From DATKEU01 sp035544495 (lineage in GTDB: Bacteria; Myxococcota_A; Polyangia; Fen-1088): a stretch of DNA of 15,240 nucleotides. Below the pieces are notes generated by a model. It worked only from the letters and a program-made list of their open reading frames with translations, searched no databases and was not told the DNA's origin. Within the stretch, counting starts at the first letter, position 1; the number at the start of each line of letters is the position of its first letter. The DNA is taken from the NCBI GenBank assembly GCA_035544495.1, contig DATKEU010000262.1, positions 1-15,240 on the forward strand. The letters are read 5' to 3'. A program made the position numbers and the translations under genes. Below, piece after piece: positions 7,334 through 13,994 of the stretch.

Positions 7334-9127
7334 TCAGCGCGCGACGCCGCGCAGGTTTCGGAAGACGGTGCCGGCGCCGATCTGGATCGCGTTTCCGTCG
7401 ACGGGCGTGGTCGCGGGCACGAGCAGCATGCCGCCGCCCGTGTGCGAGTGCGGGATCCAAACGCCGCTGACCGTCGATTCGCCGCCACCGCCGTCACGCA
7501 CGACCACGGTGTGCGTTTCCGCGCCGGCGATCTCGTCGAAGTCGACCAGCGGTCCCCACAGCACGCCGCCATCCGACTCGACGGTGGCGACGCGCCACCG
7601 CGCCGGCGGAAACCGGAAGGTTGTCCCCAGCGCCGTTCCCGGCGCCAGCACCGCCGTCGCCGCCGGCGCGCGCGCCGCCGCCACCTCCGGCGAGGTACCA
7701 TCCGGCGAGACATCCATCGTCGGCACCAGCTTGTTGACGGCCTGGATCCACGGCAACAGGTGCGAGAAGGTGTAATCGCTGACCCAGACCGGCGAGCAGT
7801 AGCTCATGAAGTCGGCCGTGCGCATGGGATCGATCAGCCGCTGGTGGACCATGTCGTAGCCCCACACGCCCACTCGCCCGTTCTGGTACGGAAAATTGGG
7901 ATCCTGCTGCGACGGCATACCGCACGGCGCGTGCATCCGCCCCATCGCGTGGGCAACCTCCTGCAGGAAAACGCCGCTGCCCATGCCGGTGTAACCCGTC
8001 CCCATCGCGCAGCGCATGTTGTCCTGGTTGGGATTGTTGGCCAGCACGGCGATCCCGTCGACGCAACCCCTGGCGCAATACGCCTGGAACGTGGCGCTTG
8101 GGTTGACCAGGCCGTAATAGAAGACGTTGCGCGCCGGATGATCGTTCTGGCGCGTGACGCAGACCTGATTCAGGGCCGCGTCCCAACCGTTCCCCTGCGG
8201 GCTGACCGTGGCCTGCGCGTCGATCGGATCGCGCACGGTCACGTCGACCTTGGTCACCGGATAGGCGGCGAACATGACGTCGGTGAGGAACTTGATCTGC
8301 GTCGCGCTGGTGTCGGGCAGGTTGCCGTTGCTCCGGATCGGGACCACGACGATCTTCAGCAGCGGGCCCGGATCCGTCGTCGTCAACATCGCCTGCGTGC
8401 CGTCGGCGGGGATACGCGCGCCGGTGGTATCGCCGGTGGCGGTCGCCCCCAGGGCCTCGTGGAGCTCGACCGACCACTGCACGCCGGGCGTCATCAGATC
8501 GCCAGCCGTCAGCTGGAAGTTGATGGTGGTCGCCAGCATGGCGTCGGCCGAAGCGGCGCTGACGGTGATCATCGAATCGCGCGGCGCCCCGGTGCCCCAC
8601 TGCAGGCGGGCCACGACCGGGCGCGCCTGCCACCCGGCGGCCGGCGTGACGAACACGCGAATCAGCGCGGGCCGGCTGCGCACCAGCGGGGTGGTGGGCA
8701 TCGGCACCGGCGCACCTTTCTTGACCAGGCTGACCTTGACCGCCTGATAGATCGCCACGTCGCTGATGGTGAGGCCGTGCACCGGCGAGCCGAGCATGGC
8801 GACCGGACCCCCGTCGATGCCACCGGGCGCGCCGCCGGTATCGGGGCTCGCTGGCCCGGCGTCGGGGGCGATCATCACCATCCCGCCAGCTCCGCCCGGC
8901 ATCGTGCCGCCGCCCATGCCCCCCTCACCGGCGATCTCTCCGGGGCCGCGCGGCATCACGGAGCTGCCGGCGTCGGCGGTGTTGATCACAATCCCGGACG
9001 ACGGGCTTTCGCCGATCGTCCCCTCGCATCCGGTGGCGGCCAAAGGCGCCGCCGCTGCTGTGCAGGCGACCGCCAGCAAGGCGGCCGTGTTCAGACTTCG
9101 AAGACGAATCGCCGAGTGCTGTTGCAT
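7334..9127 (-). CDS. Lipoprotein with metzincin-like domain lacking the first zinc histidine
   Basis: Start at 9127 gives 597 residues. It is chosen because GAGG lies just upstream and a signal peptide follows (LAATGC, Cys34; Cys22 is a less likely alternative). Residues 35-115 are a Gly/Met/Pro/Asp-rich linker. After a beta-rich region (about 118-280) the segment LLKIVVVPI onward looks like a secreted metallopeptidase domain. It holds QEVAHAMGRMHAPCG, that is QExxHxxGxxH in place of HExxHxxGxxH: Gln389, Glu390, His393, His399. A Met-turn-like FMSYCSPVW (Met441) lies 42 residues further on, the usual arrangement in metzincins. Several cysteines (CARGC, CAMGT, APCG, SYC) suggest disulphides. 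The final 120 residues form another beta-rich module. If the Gln is genuine, the site has two His ligands and a Gln, so peptidase activity is uncertain. Confidence 0.8.
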   Translation of the reverse strand: MQQHSAIRLRSLNTAALLAVACTAAAAPLAATGCEGTIGESPSSGIVINTADAGSSVMPRGPGEIAGEGGMGGGTMPGGAGGMVMIAPDAGPASPDTGGAPGGIDGGPVAMLGSPVHGLTISDVAIYQAVKVSLVKKGAPVPMPTTPLVRSRPALIRVFVTPAAGWQARPVVARLQWGTGAPRDSMITVSAASADAMLATTINFQLTAGDLMTPGVQWSVELHEALGATATGDTTGARIPADGTQAMLTTTDPGPLLKIVVVPIRSNGNLPDTSATQIKFLTDVMFAAYPVTKVDVTVRDPIDAQATVSPQGNGWDAALNQVCVTRQNDHPARNVFYYGLVNPSATFQAYCARGCVDGIAVLANNPNQDNMRCAMGTGYTGMGSGVFLQEVAHAMGRMHAPCGMPSQQDPNFPYQNGRVGVWGYDMVHQRLIDPMRTADFMSYCSPVWVSDYTFSHLLPWIQAVNKLVPTMDVSPDGTSPEVAAARAPAATAVLAPGTALGTTFRFPPARWRVATVESDGGVLWGPLVDFDEIAGAETHTVVVRDGGGGESTVSGVWIPHSHTGGGMLLVPATTPVDGNAIQIGAGTVFRNLRGVAR

Positions 9128-9325
9128 GTCCCTCGTGCCACGGGTTGGGGGGTGCAGCGCGGTCCCGCGCGATCGGGCGCCTTCGCTAAAGTGCCCGCCA
9201 AGACGCAAACCGAGTCAAAGCCAAGAGCGTTTTTCGGCGGTCAGCCGGTCGATCTTGCACGAAAAGCAGCGCCAGCCGGAAAAAAACGCGGCACTTTGGC
9301 TGGACCGGGCGCGGAGGGCCGCGAT
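9128..9325. other. 198-nt gap between two minus-strand lipoprotein genes
   Basis: No open frame here has coding character. On the minus strand, TTGACT (9218-9213) followed 19 nt later by CACTTT (9193-9188) is a weak promoter candidate for the metzincin-like gene. A 6-bp inverted repeat CCAGCC/GGCTGG (9272-9277, 9298-9303) encloses a run of seven A on the plus strand. It does not have terminator geometry in either direction. No RNA gene is recognised. Confidence 0.3.
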
Positions 9326-10549
9326 TCAATTCGGGAAACCGGGAGCGTTCAGACGAATCTTGTACAGCGCCTGGCTGGTCGTGATGTACAGCGTCTGATG
9401 GTCGTCATCGCCGAACGCGCTGTTGGTGACATATCCGCCGCCCAGGCCGACGATGTTCCCCAGCGGCTGATCGGCCGGAGAGACGACCGTGATCATGTTG
9501 GTGGCGCCCGCGACGCTGAGATAGAGGTTGCCGGCGCAATCGACCGCCATTCCGTCGCTGGTGGGCTCCTTCCACTGCGTTCCGGGAGCCATGACGCTGC
9601 CGTCGGCGGCCAGCGGCAGGCGCCGCAGCGCCGGGCCGCCGGTGGTGCCGAGATAAAGCCAGGCCCCGTCGGGAGAGAGCGCGATCCCGTTGGCAAAATC
9701 GGCGAGCAAGATCTGCGTCACCTTCGATCCGGGTGGCGGCGACAGGCGGTAGAAAGCCATCGGCGCCATGCCCTGGGGCTCGGCATAGTTGGGATCGGAG
9801 AAATAGATGTTGCCGTCGGCGCGGACGACGGCGTCGTTGACCTCGTTGAACGGCTGGCCGTTGAAGCTGGCGCCGCCGGGAATTGCCGTGCGCTGGCCGG
9901 TGGCCGGGTCGAAGCGCGTCAGCGAACGCGAGTCGTACGACGCCGCCACCAGCATGCCGTCGGGGTCGACGGCCAGGCCGCCCACGCCGACGTTGCTGGC
10001 GAAGACAGCGAACGTGCCGTCGGCGGGCGTGTACTTGTTGATGAGGCCGTTGCTCGATCCACCGCCTGACTGCACGAAGTAGAGCGCCTTCTGCGACGCC
10101 ACCCAGGCCGGGCCCTCCAGCTCGCCGGCGAAGCCGCCCTTGATCAGCGTGGCGCTCAGGTTGAGTGGCAGGGGATTCGGGAACGGGCCCGCCGGACAGA
10201 CGAATCCGGCCGGGCCCAGCGTCGCTGGCACTTTGGCTGTGTCTGTTTGCGTGTCGGCCGGGACGCCGGCGTCGGCCGCTGGCGCGCCGTCGCTGGCATC
10301 GGGTCGTGATCCGATCGCGCCGCCGCTTCCGCCGCCGGTGTCTGCGTCTGTGCTGGAATCACCGCTGCCGCGCGCGCCGCCGCCGCCGTTGCCGCCCACG
10401 CCGGCGCTGTCATGGGACTGGGACGCGCAGCCCGCGCCGGCGCTCGCCAGAGACAGCAGGGCGACGGCTCTGCATACTTGCCAGAGGTCGGAAGGCCGGT
10501 GCGATCGCGCGCCTTCGCGCCTCCGGGAAATCCTCGCTGCGCCGGTCAT
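9326..10549 (-). CDS. SMP-30/gluconolactonase-like beta-propeller lipoprotein
   Basis: A 407-residue protein. An unusually long basic n-region (residues 1-27) precedes the hydrophobic VALLSLASAGAGC; Cys41 could be the lipid site, though the lipobox is weak. No better in-frame start exists between them. A Gly/Ser/Asp-rich linker runs to about residue 120. The propeller follows, with the metal ligands of the SMP-30 family at expected places: Glu145 (EGPAW), Asn238 (FNEVND), Asn287 (FANGIALSPDG) and Asp332 (SDGMAVD). Blade repeats such as VGGLAVDPDG and NIYFSDPNY are evident. Family members hydrolyse sugar lactones or organophosphates using Ca or Zn; with all four ligands present, catalysis is plausible. 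It ends 198 nt before the metzincin-like gene and is divergent from the Hsp20 gene. Confidence 0.87.
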   Translation of the reverse strand: MTGAARISRRREGARSHRPSDLWQVCRAVALLSLASAGAGCASQSHDSAGVGGNGGGGARGSGDSSTDADTGGGSGGAIGSRPDASDGAPAADAGVPADTQTDTAKVPATLGPAGFVCPAGPFPNPLPLNLSATLIKGGFAGELEGPAWVASQKALYFVQSGGGSSNGLINKYTPADGTFAVFASNVGVGGLAVDPDGMLVAASYDSRSLTRFDPATGQRTAIPGGASFNGQPFNEVNDAVVRADGNIYFSDPNYAEPQGMAPMAFYRLSPPPGSKVTQILLADFANGIALSPDGAWLYLGTTGGPALRRLPLAADGSVMAPGTQWKEPTSDGMAVDCAGNLYLSVAGATNMITVVSPADQPLGNIVGLGGGYVTNSAFGDDDHQTLYITTSQALYKIRLNAPGFPN

Positions 10550-10557
10550 CTTCCCGG

Positions 10558-10563
10558 ACGCTA
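10558..10563 (-). promoter_or_regulatory. -10-like TAGCGT before the SMP-30-like gene
   Basis: On the minus strand TAGCGT (a TAnnnT hexamer) lies 8 nt before the ATG at 10549. A GGGAAG directly abuts the ATG, too close for a normal ribosome-binding site. Weak on its own. Confidence 0.22.
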
Positions 10564-10647
10564 GATTTCGGCCCGTCGCACTGTCAAGCGATCGACACCG
10601 ACGGCTCGCTTGTCGCGAGGAGGCTGGTGATTACGAGTAGTGGCGAA

Positions 10648-10653
10648 GGAGGA
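10648..10653 (+). promoter_or_regulatory. Strong Shine-Dalgarno that fixes the Hsp20 start
   Basis: AAGGAGGA at 10646-10653 sits 7 nt before the ATG at 10661 and decides that start. A GTG at 10640 in the same frame lies upstream of the site and is therefore rejected. Confidence 0.85.
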
Positions 10654-10660
10654 ATCGACA

Positions 10661-11155
10661 ATGCCCAATCTGATCAGGAGAGACAATCAAGGCGTGGCTC
10701 GACAGCAGCCGCAGGATTACCGATGGGATCCGTTTCGCGTGATGGACGCGTTCCTGCGCTGGGATCCGTTCCGGTCCGAGCACGCGTTGCTGGCGACCGG
10801 CGGCGAGTTCACCGCGCGCTTCGACGTCAAGGAAGCGAAGGACGCCTACGTGCTGCGCGCCGATCTGCCCGGTGTCAAGGAAGACGCCATCGACGTATCG
10901 CTGAACGGCAACCTGCTGACGATCTCCGGGAAGCGCGACGAGGAGAATCGCGAGGAGGGCGATCAGTACTTCGCTCTCGAGCGCACCCACGGCTCGTTCA
11001 CCCGCAGCTTCGCACTGCCGGACAACGTCGACGCGGACGGCATCAACGCCGATCTGAAGAGCGGCGTGCTGACGGTGAAGATCCCGAAGAAGCCGGAAGC
11101 GCAGCCGCGCAAGATCTCGGTCGGGAAGACCGAGCCAGGCAAGGCCAAGGCGTGA
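10661..11155 (+). CDS. Small heat-shock protein, Hsp20/alpha-crystallin family
   Basis: A 164-residue cytoplasmic ATP-independent holdase. Its N-terminal arm (1-45) contains the aromatic WDPFR motif twice (WDPFRVMDAF and WDPFRSEHAL), common in class A bacterial sHSPs. The alpha-crystallin domain runs about residues 50-145: FDVKEAKDAYVLRADLPGVK, ISGKRDEE, ERTHGSFTRSFALPDNVD and the hallmark LKSGVLTVKIPK. The C-terminal tail PRKISVGK supplies an IxV-type anchor for oligomer assembly. The length is normal. It has the best ribosome-binding site of the window and its own intrinsic terminator, so it is a single-gene, strongly translated unit. No CIRCE element or clear sigma-32 promoter is recognised in the 111-nt upstream gap. 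Confidence 0.96.
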   Translation: MPNLIRRDNQGVARQQPQDYRWDPFRVMDAFLRWDPFRSEHALLATGGEFTARFDVKEAKDAYVLRADLPGVKEDAIDVSLNGNLLTISGKRDEENREEGDQYFALERTHGSFTRSFALPDNVDADGINADLKSGVLTVKIPKKPEAQPRKISVGKTEPGKAKA

Positions 11156-11183
11156 GGGGGGCCGCCGGACGGCCCGACCGCGA

Positions 11184-11211
11184 GGGGAGGCGATCGCCTC
11201 CCCTTTTTTTT
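11184..11211 (+). terminator. Intrinsic terminator of the Hsp20 gene
   Basis: GGGGAGGCGATCGCCTCCCC is a perfect 20-bp palindrome (8-bp GC-rich stem with GATC loop), followed directly by eight T. It lies 28 nt after the Hsp20 stop. It is effective only on the plus strand: no T-run flanks it on the other side. Confidence 0.95.
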
Positions 11212-11277
11212 GCCCGCCCGTCCGCGCGCCGCGCCGTAACGGAGTGATCTCTGGCCCCGCGCTCGGCGTGGCTGGGG

Positions 11278-11283
11278 TATAGA
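11278..11283 (+). promoter_or_regulatory. -10-like TATAGA before the carbonic anhydrase gene
   Basis: TATAGA ends 5 nt before the ATG at 11289. It overlaps GAGGAG, which ends one base before the ATG and is thus too close for usual ribosome binding. The same bases could serve as a -10 with near-leaderless start. No -35 is evident. Confidence 0.35.
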
Positions 11284-11288
11284 GGAGC

Positions 11289-11921
11289 ATGGCCGCCGCC
11301 CCATCGAACCTGCCCGCGCGCGAGGCGCTCGCCCGATTGCGAGCCGGCAATGATCGTTACGTCCAGAACGTCCGCAGCGTCGATTCGATGATCAGCCACA
11401 GTCGGCGCGGTGATCTCGGCGTGCAATCGCCGTTCGCGATCGTCCTCGGCTGCTCCGACTCGCGCGCGCCGGCCGAGATCGTGTTCGATCAGGGCCTGGG
11501 CGATCTGTTCGTCATCCGCGTCGCCGGCAACATCGTCGCGCCGTCGCAGATCGGCAGCGTGGAATTCGGCGCCGAGCGCTTTGGCACCCGCCTGGTCGTC
11601 GTCATGGGCCACACCGGCTGTGGCGCCATCGAGGCCGCAATCGAGGCGGTCACTGGCCAGCACGGGCCGGAGTCACGCAACGTGCTGTCCATCGTCAACC
11701 GCGTTCGCCCCGGCATCGAGGGGCTGGTGGCGACCGAGCTCGGGCGCGATCCGGTGCGCCTGCGACGGGAGGCGATGCGCGCGAACGTGCGCGCGTCGGT
11801 CAATCACCTGCGCCACGGGTCCGAGGTCATCGAACGGCTGGCCGAGAGGGACGACCTCTTGGTGGTCGGCGCGGAGCTGGACCTCGCGACCGGCGAGGTC
11901 CGCTTCTTCGACGAGCGCTAG
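11289..11921 (+). CDS. Beta-class carbonic anhydrase
   Basis: A 210-residue cytoplasmic zinc enzyme interconverting CO2 and bicarbonate. The zinc ligands and catalytic dyad are all visible: Cys55, Asp57 and Arg59 in GCSDSRAP, then His108 and Cys111 in GHTGCGA. The N-terminal AREALARLRAGNDRYV is the usual opening helix of this family. VIRVAGNIVAP and GSVEFGAERFG are also typical. ELDLATGEVRFFDE closes the protein, matching the YxxxTGxVxF end of the family. Length is standard and no signal peptide is present. It lies between the Hsp20 terminator and three stem-loops after its own stop, so it is likely monocistronic. Roles could be CO2 supply for carboxylases or pH balance; no carboxylase or cyanate gene is adjacent to narrow this. 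Confidence 0.96.
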   Translation: MAAAPSNLPAREALARLRAGNDRYVQNVRSVDSMISHSRRGDLGVQSPFAIVLGCSDSRAPAEIVFDQGLGDLFVIRVAGNIVAPSQIGSVEFGAERFGTRLVVVMGHTGCGAIEAAIEAVTGQHGPESRNVLSIVNRVRPGIEGLVATELGRDPVRLRREAMRANVRASVNHLRHGSEVIERLAERDDLLVVGAELDLATGEVRFFDER

Positions 11922-11935
11922 CGATTGCGCTAGCG
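11916..11935 (+). other. Stem-loop overlapping the carbonic anhydrase stop codon
   Basis: Two copies of the self-complementary CGCTAGCG flank ATTG, giving an 8-bp stem with a 4-nt loop. The first copy contains the TAG stop. No T-run follows. It is likely an mRNA 3' structure rather than an intrinsic terminator. Confidence 0.5.
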
Positions 11936-11957
11936 ACAGTCTCCAATAGCGCGCCGC

Positions 11958-11993
11958 GTGCGGTTCGCCGCACCGCGCGCATCGTTTGCGCGC
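11958..11993 (+). other. Two further stem-loops in the gap before the peptidoglycan-binding gene
   Basis: GTGCGG-TTCG-CCGCAC (11958-11973) is a 6-bp stem with a UUCG loop. GCGCGC-ATCGTTT-GCGCGC (11975-11993) follows at once. Together with the hairpin on the carbonic anhydrase stop they make three stems within 80 nt. Each is short and lacks a T-run. In GC-rich DNA such stems are not rare. Confidence 0.4.
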
Positions 11994-12060
11994 GTGGGCG
12001 AGCGGCCCCCGGGAATAGATCGCCTCCGGCTCGTTTGGGTCCGGGAGGAAAAGCGCGCAC

Positions 12061-13032
12061 ATGGCCAGCTACCGCGTCGGTTCCGCGGGCCCGGAGGTGC
12101 TGGAGATCCAGCGCCGGCTGGCGAGACTGGGCCATTACGCCGGTCCCCTGGACGCGACGTTCGGGGGTGGCACCGACGCGGCGGTGGTGAGCTTTCAGCG
12201 CTCGCTGGGACTGGACACCGACGGCGTGGTCGGCGATCGGACCTGGAGGGCGCTGTTCGGGTCCGACGCCGCGCCGGCGCCCGCCGTGACGCGCCAGCCG
12301 CTCCCCGATCGCTGCCTGGCGCTGACCGGCGCCATCGAGACGGGGGCCGCGCCGCCGGATTGCTTTGCCGCGGTGACGGGGGACTTCGACGGACAGGGCA
12401 TCAGCTTCGGCGCCATCCGGTTGACGCTGGGGAGCGGCACCCTGGGCGAATTTCTGCGCGCGCTGGACGCGGGCGAGCCGGCTTGCATCGACGACGTCTT
12501 TCACGAGAACGCGGGCGTGTTGCGCGCCGTCCTGCGCGCGCCCATCGCCGAGCAGCTGACCTGGGCCCGCTCGATCCAGCACTCGGCGCTGCGGCAGCTG
12601 GACGAACCGTGGAACGGGATGTTCCGCGCCCTCGGCCGCCGGCCGGAGTGCCGCGCGCTGCAGGTGGCGTTCGCGGATCGGCGCTTTCAGGCGGCGCAGG
12701 CGCTGTGCCGCGAGTACAGCCTGTGGTCCGAGCGCGGGGTCGCGCTGATGTTCGACATCGTGGTGCAAAACGGCCCCATCGGGCCGCTGGTCCAGGCGCA
12801 GATCCAGCGCGACTGCGAGACGATGAACGGGCTCGATCGCGACGCCCTGGAGCTGGCGCGCATGCGGTCGATCGCCCGCCGGCGCTCCGCCGTCTGCAAG
12901 CCGGAGCTGGCCGGGGACGTGCTGGCGCGCAAGATGATCATCGCAGATGGAGTTGGCCGCCTTCACGGCCGCTCATACGATCTGGCGGAGGACTATGGCA
13001 TCCGGCTGTTCGACGTCGTCCTCACGTCGTGA
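12061..13032 (+). CDS. Peptidoglycan-binding domain protein with lysozyme/chitosanase-fold-like C-terminus
   Basis: A 323-residue protein. GGGAGGAAAA about 8 nt upstream supports the ATG at 12061. Residues 4-66 are a PG_binding_1 domain (GSAGPEVLEIQRRLARLGHY, FGGGTDAAVVSFQRSLGL, DGVVGDRTW). After a short Ala/Pro linker comes ALTGAIETGAAPPDCFAAVTG and DFDGQGISFGAIRL. Glu93 followed 15-17 residues later by Asp108/Asp110 resembles the Glu/Asp pair of the lysozyme superfamily, for instance GH46 chitosanases. The helical remainder has several Cys (CRAL, LCREYS, DCETMN, VCKPE). I infer a glycan-cleaving or glycan-binding role on the cell wall, but have no exact family name. There is no signal peptide, membrane segment or lipobox, which is odd for a wall-active protein. 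It converges with the cnoX-like gene, 18 nt apart. Confidence 0.78.
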   Translation: MASYRVGSAGPEVLEIQRRLARLGHYAGPLDATFGGGTDAAVVSFQRSLGLDTDGVVGDRTWRALFGSDAAPAPAVTRQPLPDRCLALTGAIETGAAPPDCFAAVTGDFDGQGISFGAIRLTLGSGTLGEFLRALDAGEPACIDDVFHENAGVLRAVLRAPIAEQLTWARSIQHSALRQLDEPWNGMFRALGRRPECRALQVAFADRRFQAAQALCREYSLWSERGVALMFDIVVQNGPIGPLVQAQIQRDCETMNGLDRDALELARMRSIARRRSAVCKPELAGDVLARKMIIADGVGRLHGRSYDLAEDYGIRLFDVVLTS

Positions 13033-13050
13033 CGGACGCGGGCGGCGTGA

Positions 13051-13959
13051 TCAGCTGACGATCTGCAAGCGGCGGCGGTAATCGCGCGCGAGGTCGCTGT
13101 CGGCCCCCAGCTGATCGAAGATCGCCAGCATGGCCCGGCGCGCGTCGTCGCCGCGCGCCCGGCGCGCCGCCGCGGCCAGATCCAGAAACTGCTGCAGCGC
13201 CGCCTCGGTCTCGCCGGCCGCGGCCAGCGCGGCGCCGAGGGCATAGCGCGCCTCGCGGTCGGAGGGATCGCGGGCCAGCGCCGCCTCGGCGCCCGCGCGA
13301 CCGCCGGCGGCGGCCGCGGTCTGCAGGAGGCGCAGGCGGGCGCGCAGCGGTTCGGCCAGCTCGGCGGCGTCGCCGCGCGCGTCCAGATGGCCGAGCAGCT
13401 GTTCGGCGCCGGCGAGATCGTCGGCGTCCAGCAGCACGCGCACGAGGGCCGCCAGCGCGCGGGCGCCCACCTGCCGGTCCAGCGCCGGCTCGCCGTCGGC
13501 GTCGACCAGCAGGCGGCGCAGGACCGGCTCGGCGCCGGCGCGATCGCCGGCGCGCGCGGCCTGCTCCGCGCGCTCCAGCTCCTGCAGCGCGGGCGATGGC
13601 ACCAGCGCGGCCAGCCACGAGCGGATGAAAGCCGCGGGACGCGCCCCCACGAATTCGCTGACGACGCGACCGTCGCGGAACGCTTTCACCGCCGGGATGC
13701 CCTGGATGCCATATTCGGCGGCCAGCGTCGGGTCGGCGTCGGTATCGACCTTGGCCAGCTCCAGCTTTCCGTCCAGCGCCTTCACCTCCGCTTCCAGGAT
13801 CGGACCCAGCACGCGGCAGGGCGCGCACCAGGCGGCCCAGAAATCGACCACCACCGGCAGCGCGCGCGAGCGTTCCAGCACGTCGGTGGCGAAGGCGGCC
13901 GCCGACACGTCCTTGATGATCGGCGGCGACGATGACGATGTGGATGTGGATGTCGACAT
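13051..13959 (-). CDS. cnoX: CnoX/YbbN-type thioredoxin-TPR co-chaperone
   Basis: A 302-residue cytoplasmic protein. Residues about 14-120 are a thioredoxin fold with VVDFWAAWCAPCR (Cys45, Cys48), KVDTDADPTLAAEYGI and the cis-Pro loop GIPAVKAF. Residues about 125-302 are an Ala-rich helical array of TPR-like repeats ending with the family pattern ARRARGDDARRAMLAIFDQLG and a terminal YRRRL. This is the CnoX (YbbN) architecture: a holdase that protects proteins under hypochlorous or oxidative stress and hands them to GroEL or DnaK. The E. coli protein has SxxC and no reductase activity; here CAPC is intact, so redox activity is possible, as in alphaproteobacterial homologues. The N-terminus begins with a Ser/Thr tract (residues 2-11) coded by near-repeated TCGACA/TCCACA hexamers. 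It is divergent from the methyltransferase gene. Confidence 0.92.
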   Translation of the reverse strand: MSTSTSTSSSSPPIIKDVSAAAFATDVLERSRALPVVVDFWAAWCAPCRVLGPILEAEVKALDGKLELAKVDTDADPTLAAEYGIQGIPAVKAFRDGRVVSEFVGARPAAFIRSWLAALVPSPALQELERAEQAARAGDRAGAEPVLRRLLVDADGEPALDRQVGARALAALVRVLLDADDLAGAEQLLGHLDARGDAAELAEPLRARLRLLQTAAAAGGRAGAEAALARDPSDREARYALGAALAAAGETEAALQQFLDLAAAARRARGDDARRAMLAIFDQLGADSDLARDYRRRLQIVS

Positions 13960-13965
13960 GACTCG

Positions 13966-13971
13966 ATCTTA
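13966..13971 (-). promoter_or_regulatory. -10-like TAAGAT before the cnoX-like gene
   Basis: On the minus strand TAAGAT (4 of 6 to TATAAT) ends exactly 6 nt before the ATG at 13959, the spacing expected for a leaderless transcript. The 35-nt gap to the divergent gene leaves little room for any other promoter or leader. Confidence 0.4.
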
Positions 13972-13982
13972 CGACGGCGCGC

Positions 13983-13988
13983 TATAAA
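13983..13988 (+). promoter_or_regulatory. -10-like TATAAA before the methyltransferase gene
   Basis: TATAAA (5 of 6) ends 6 nt before the ATG at 13995. There is no Shine-Dalgarno; the six bases between are AGCCGC. The position implies a leaderless message. A clear -35 is not seen. Confidence 0.5.
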
Positions 13989-13994
13989 AGCCGC

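Noticed and set aside
7442..10069. An 875-codon open frame on the plus strand, antisense to two lipoprotein genes
   Set aside because: Its translation is rich in Arg, His, Gly and Asp with no domain. The opposite strand encodes two proteins with signal peptides and recognisable motifs. Long antisense frames are expected in GC-rich codon usage.
10165..11247. A 360-codon plus-strand frame across the SMP-30-like and Hsp20 genes
   Set aside because: Arg-rich shadow translation without family features. It overlaps two well-supported genes and the terminator.
11827..12966. A 379-codon minus-strand frame opposite the peptidoglycan-binding gene
   Set aside because: Composition is that of an antisense shadow (Arg, Gln, His-rich). 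The plus-strand frame has a ribosome-binding site and a clear PG_binding_1 domain.
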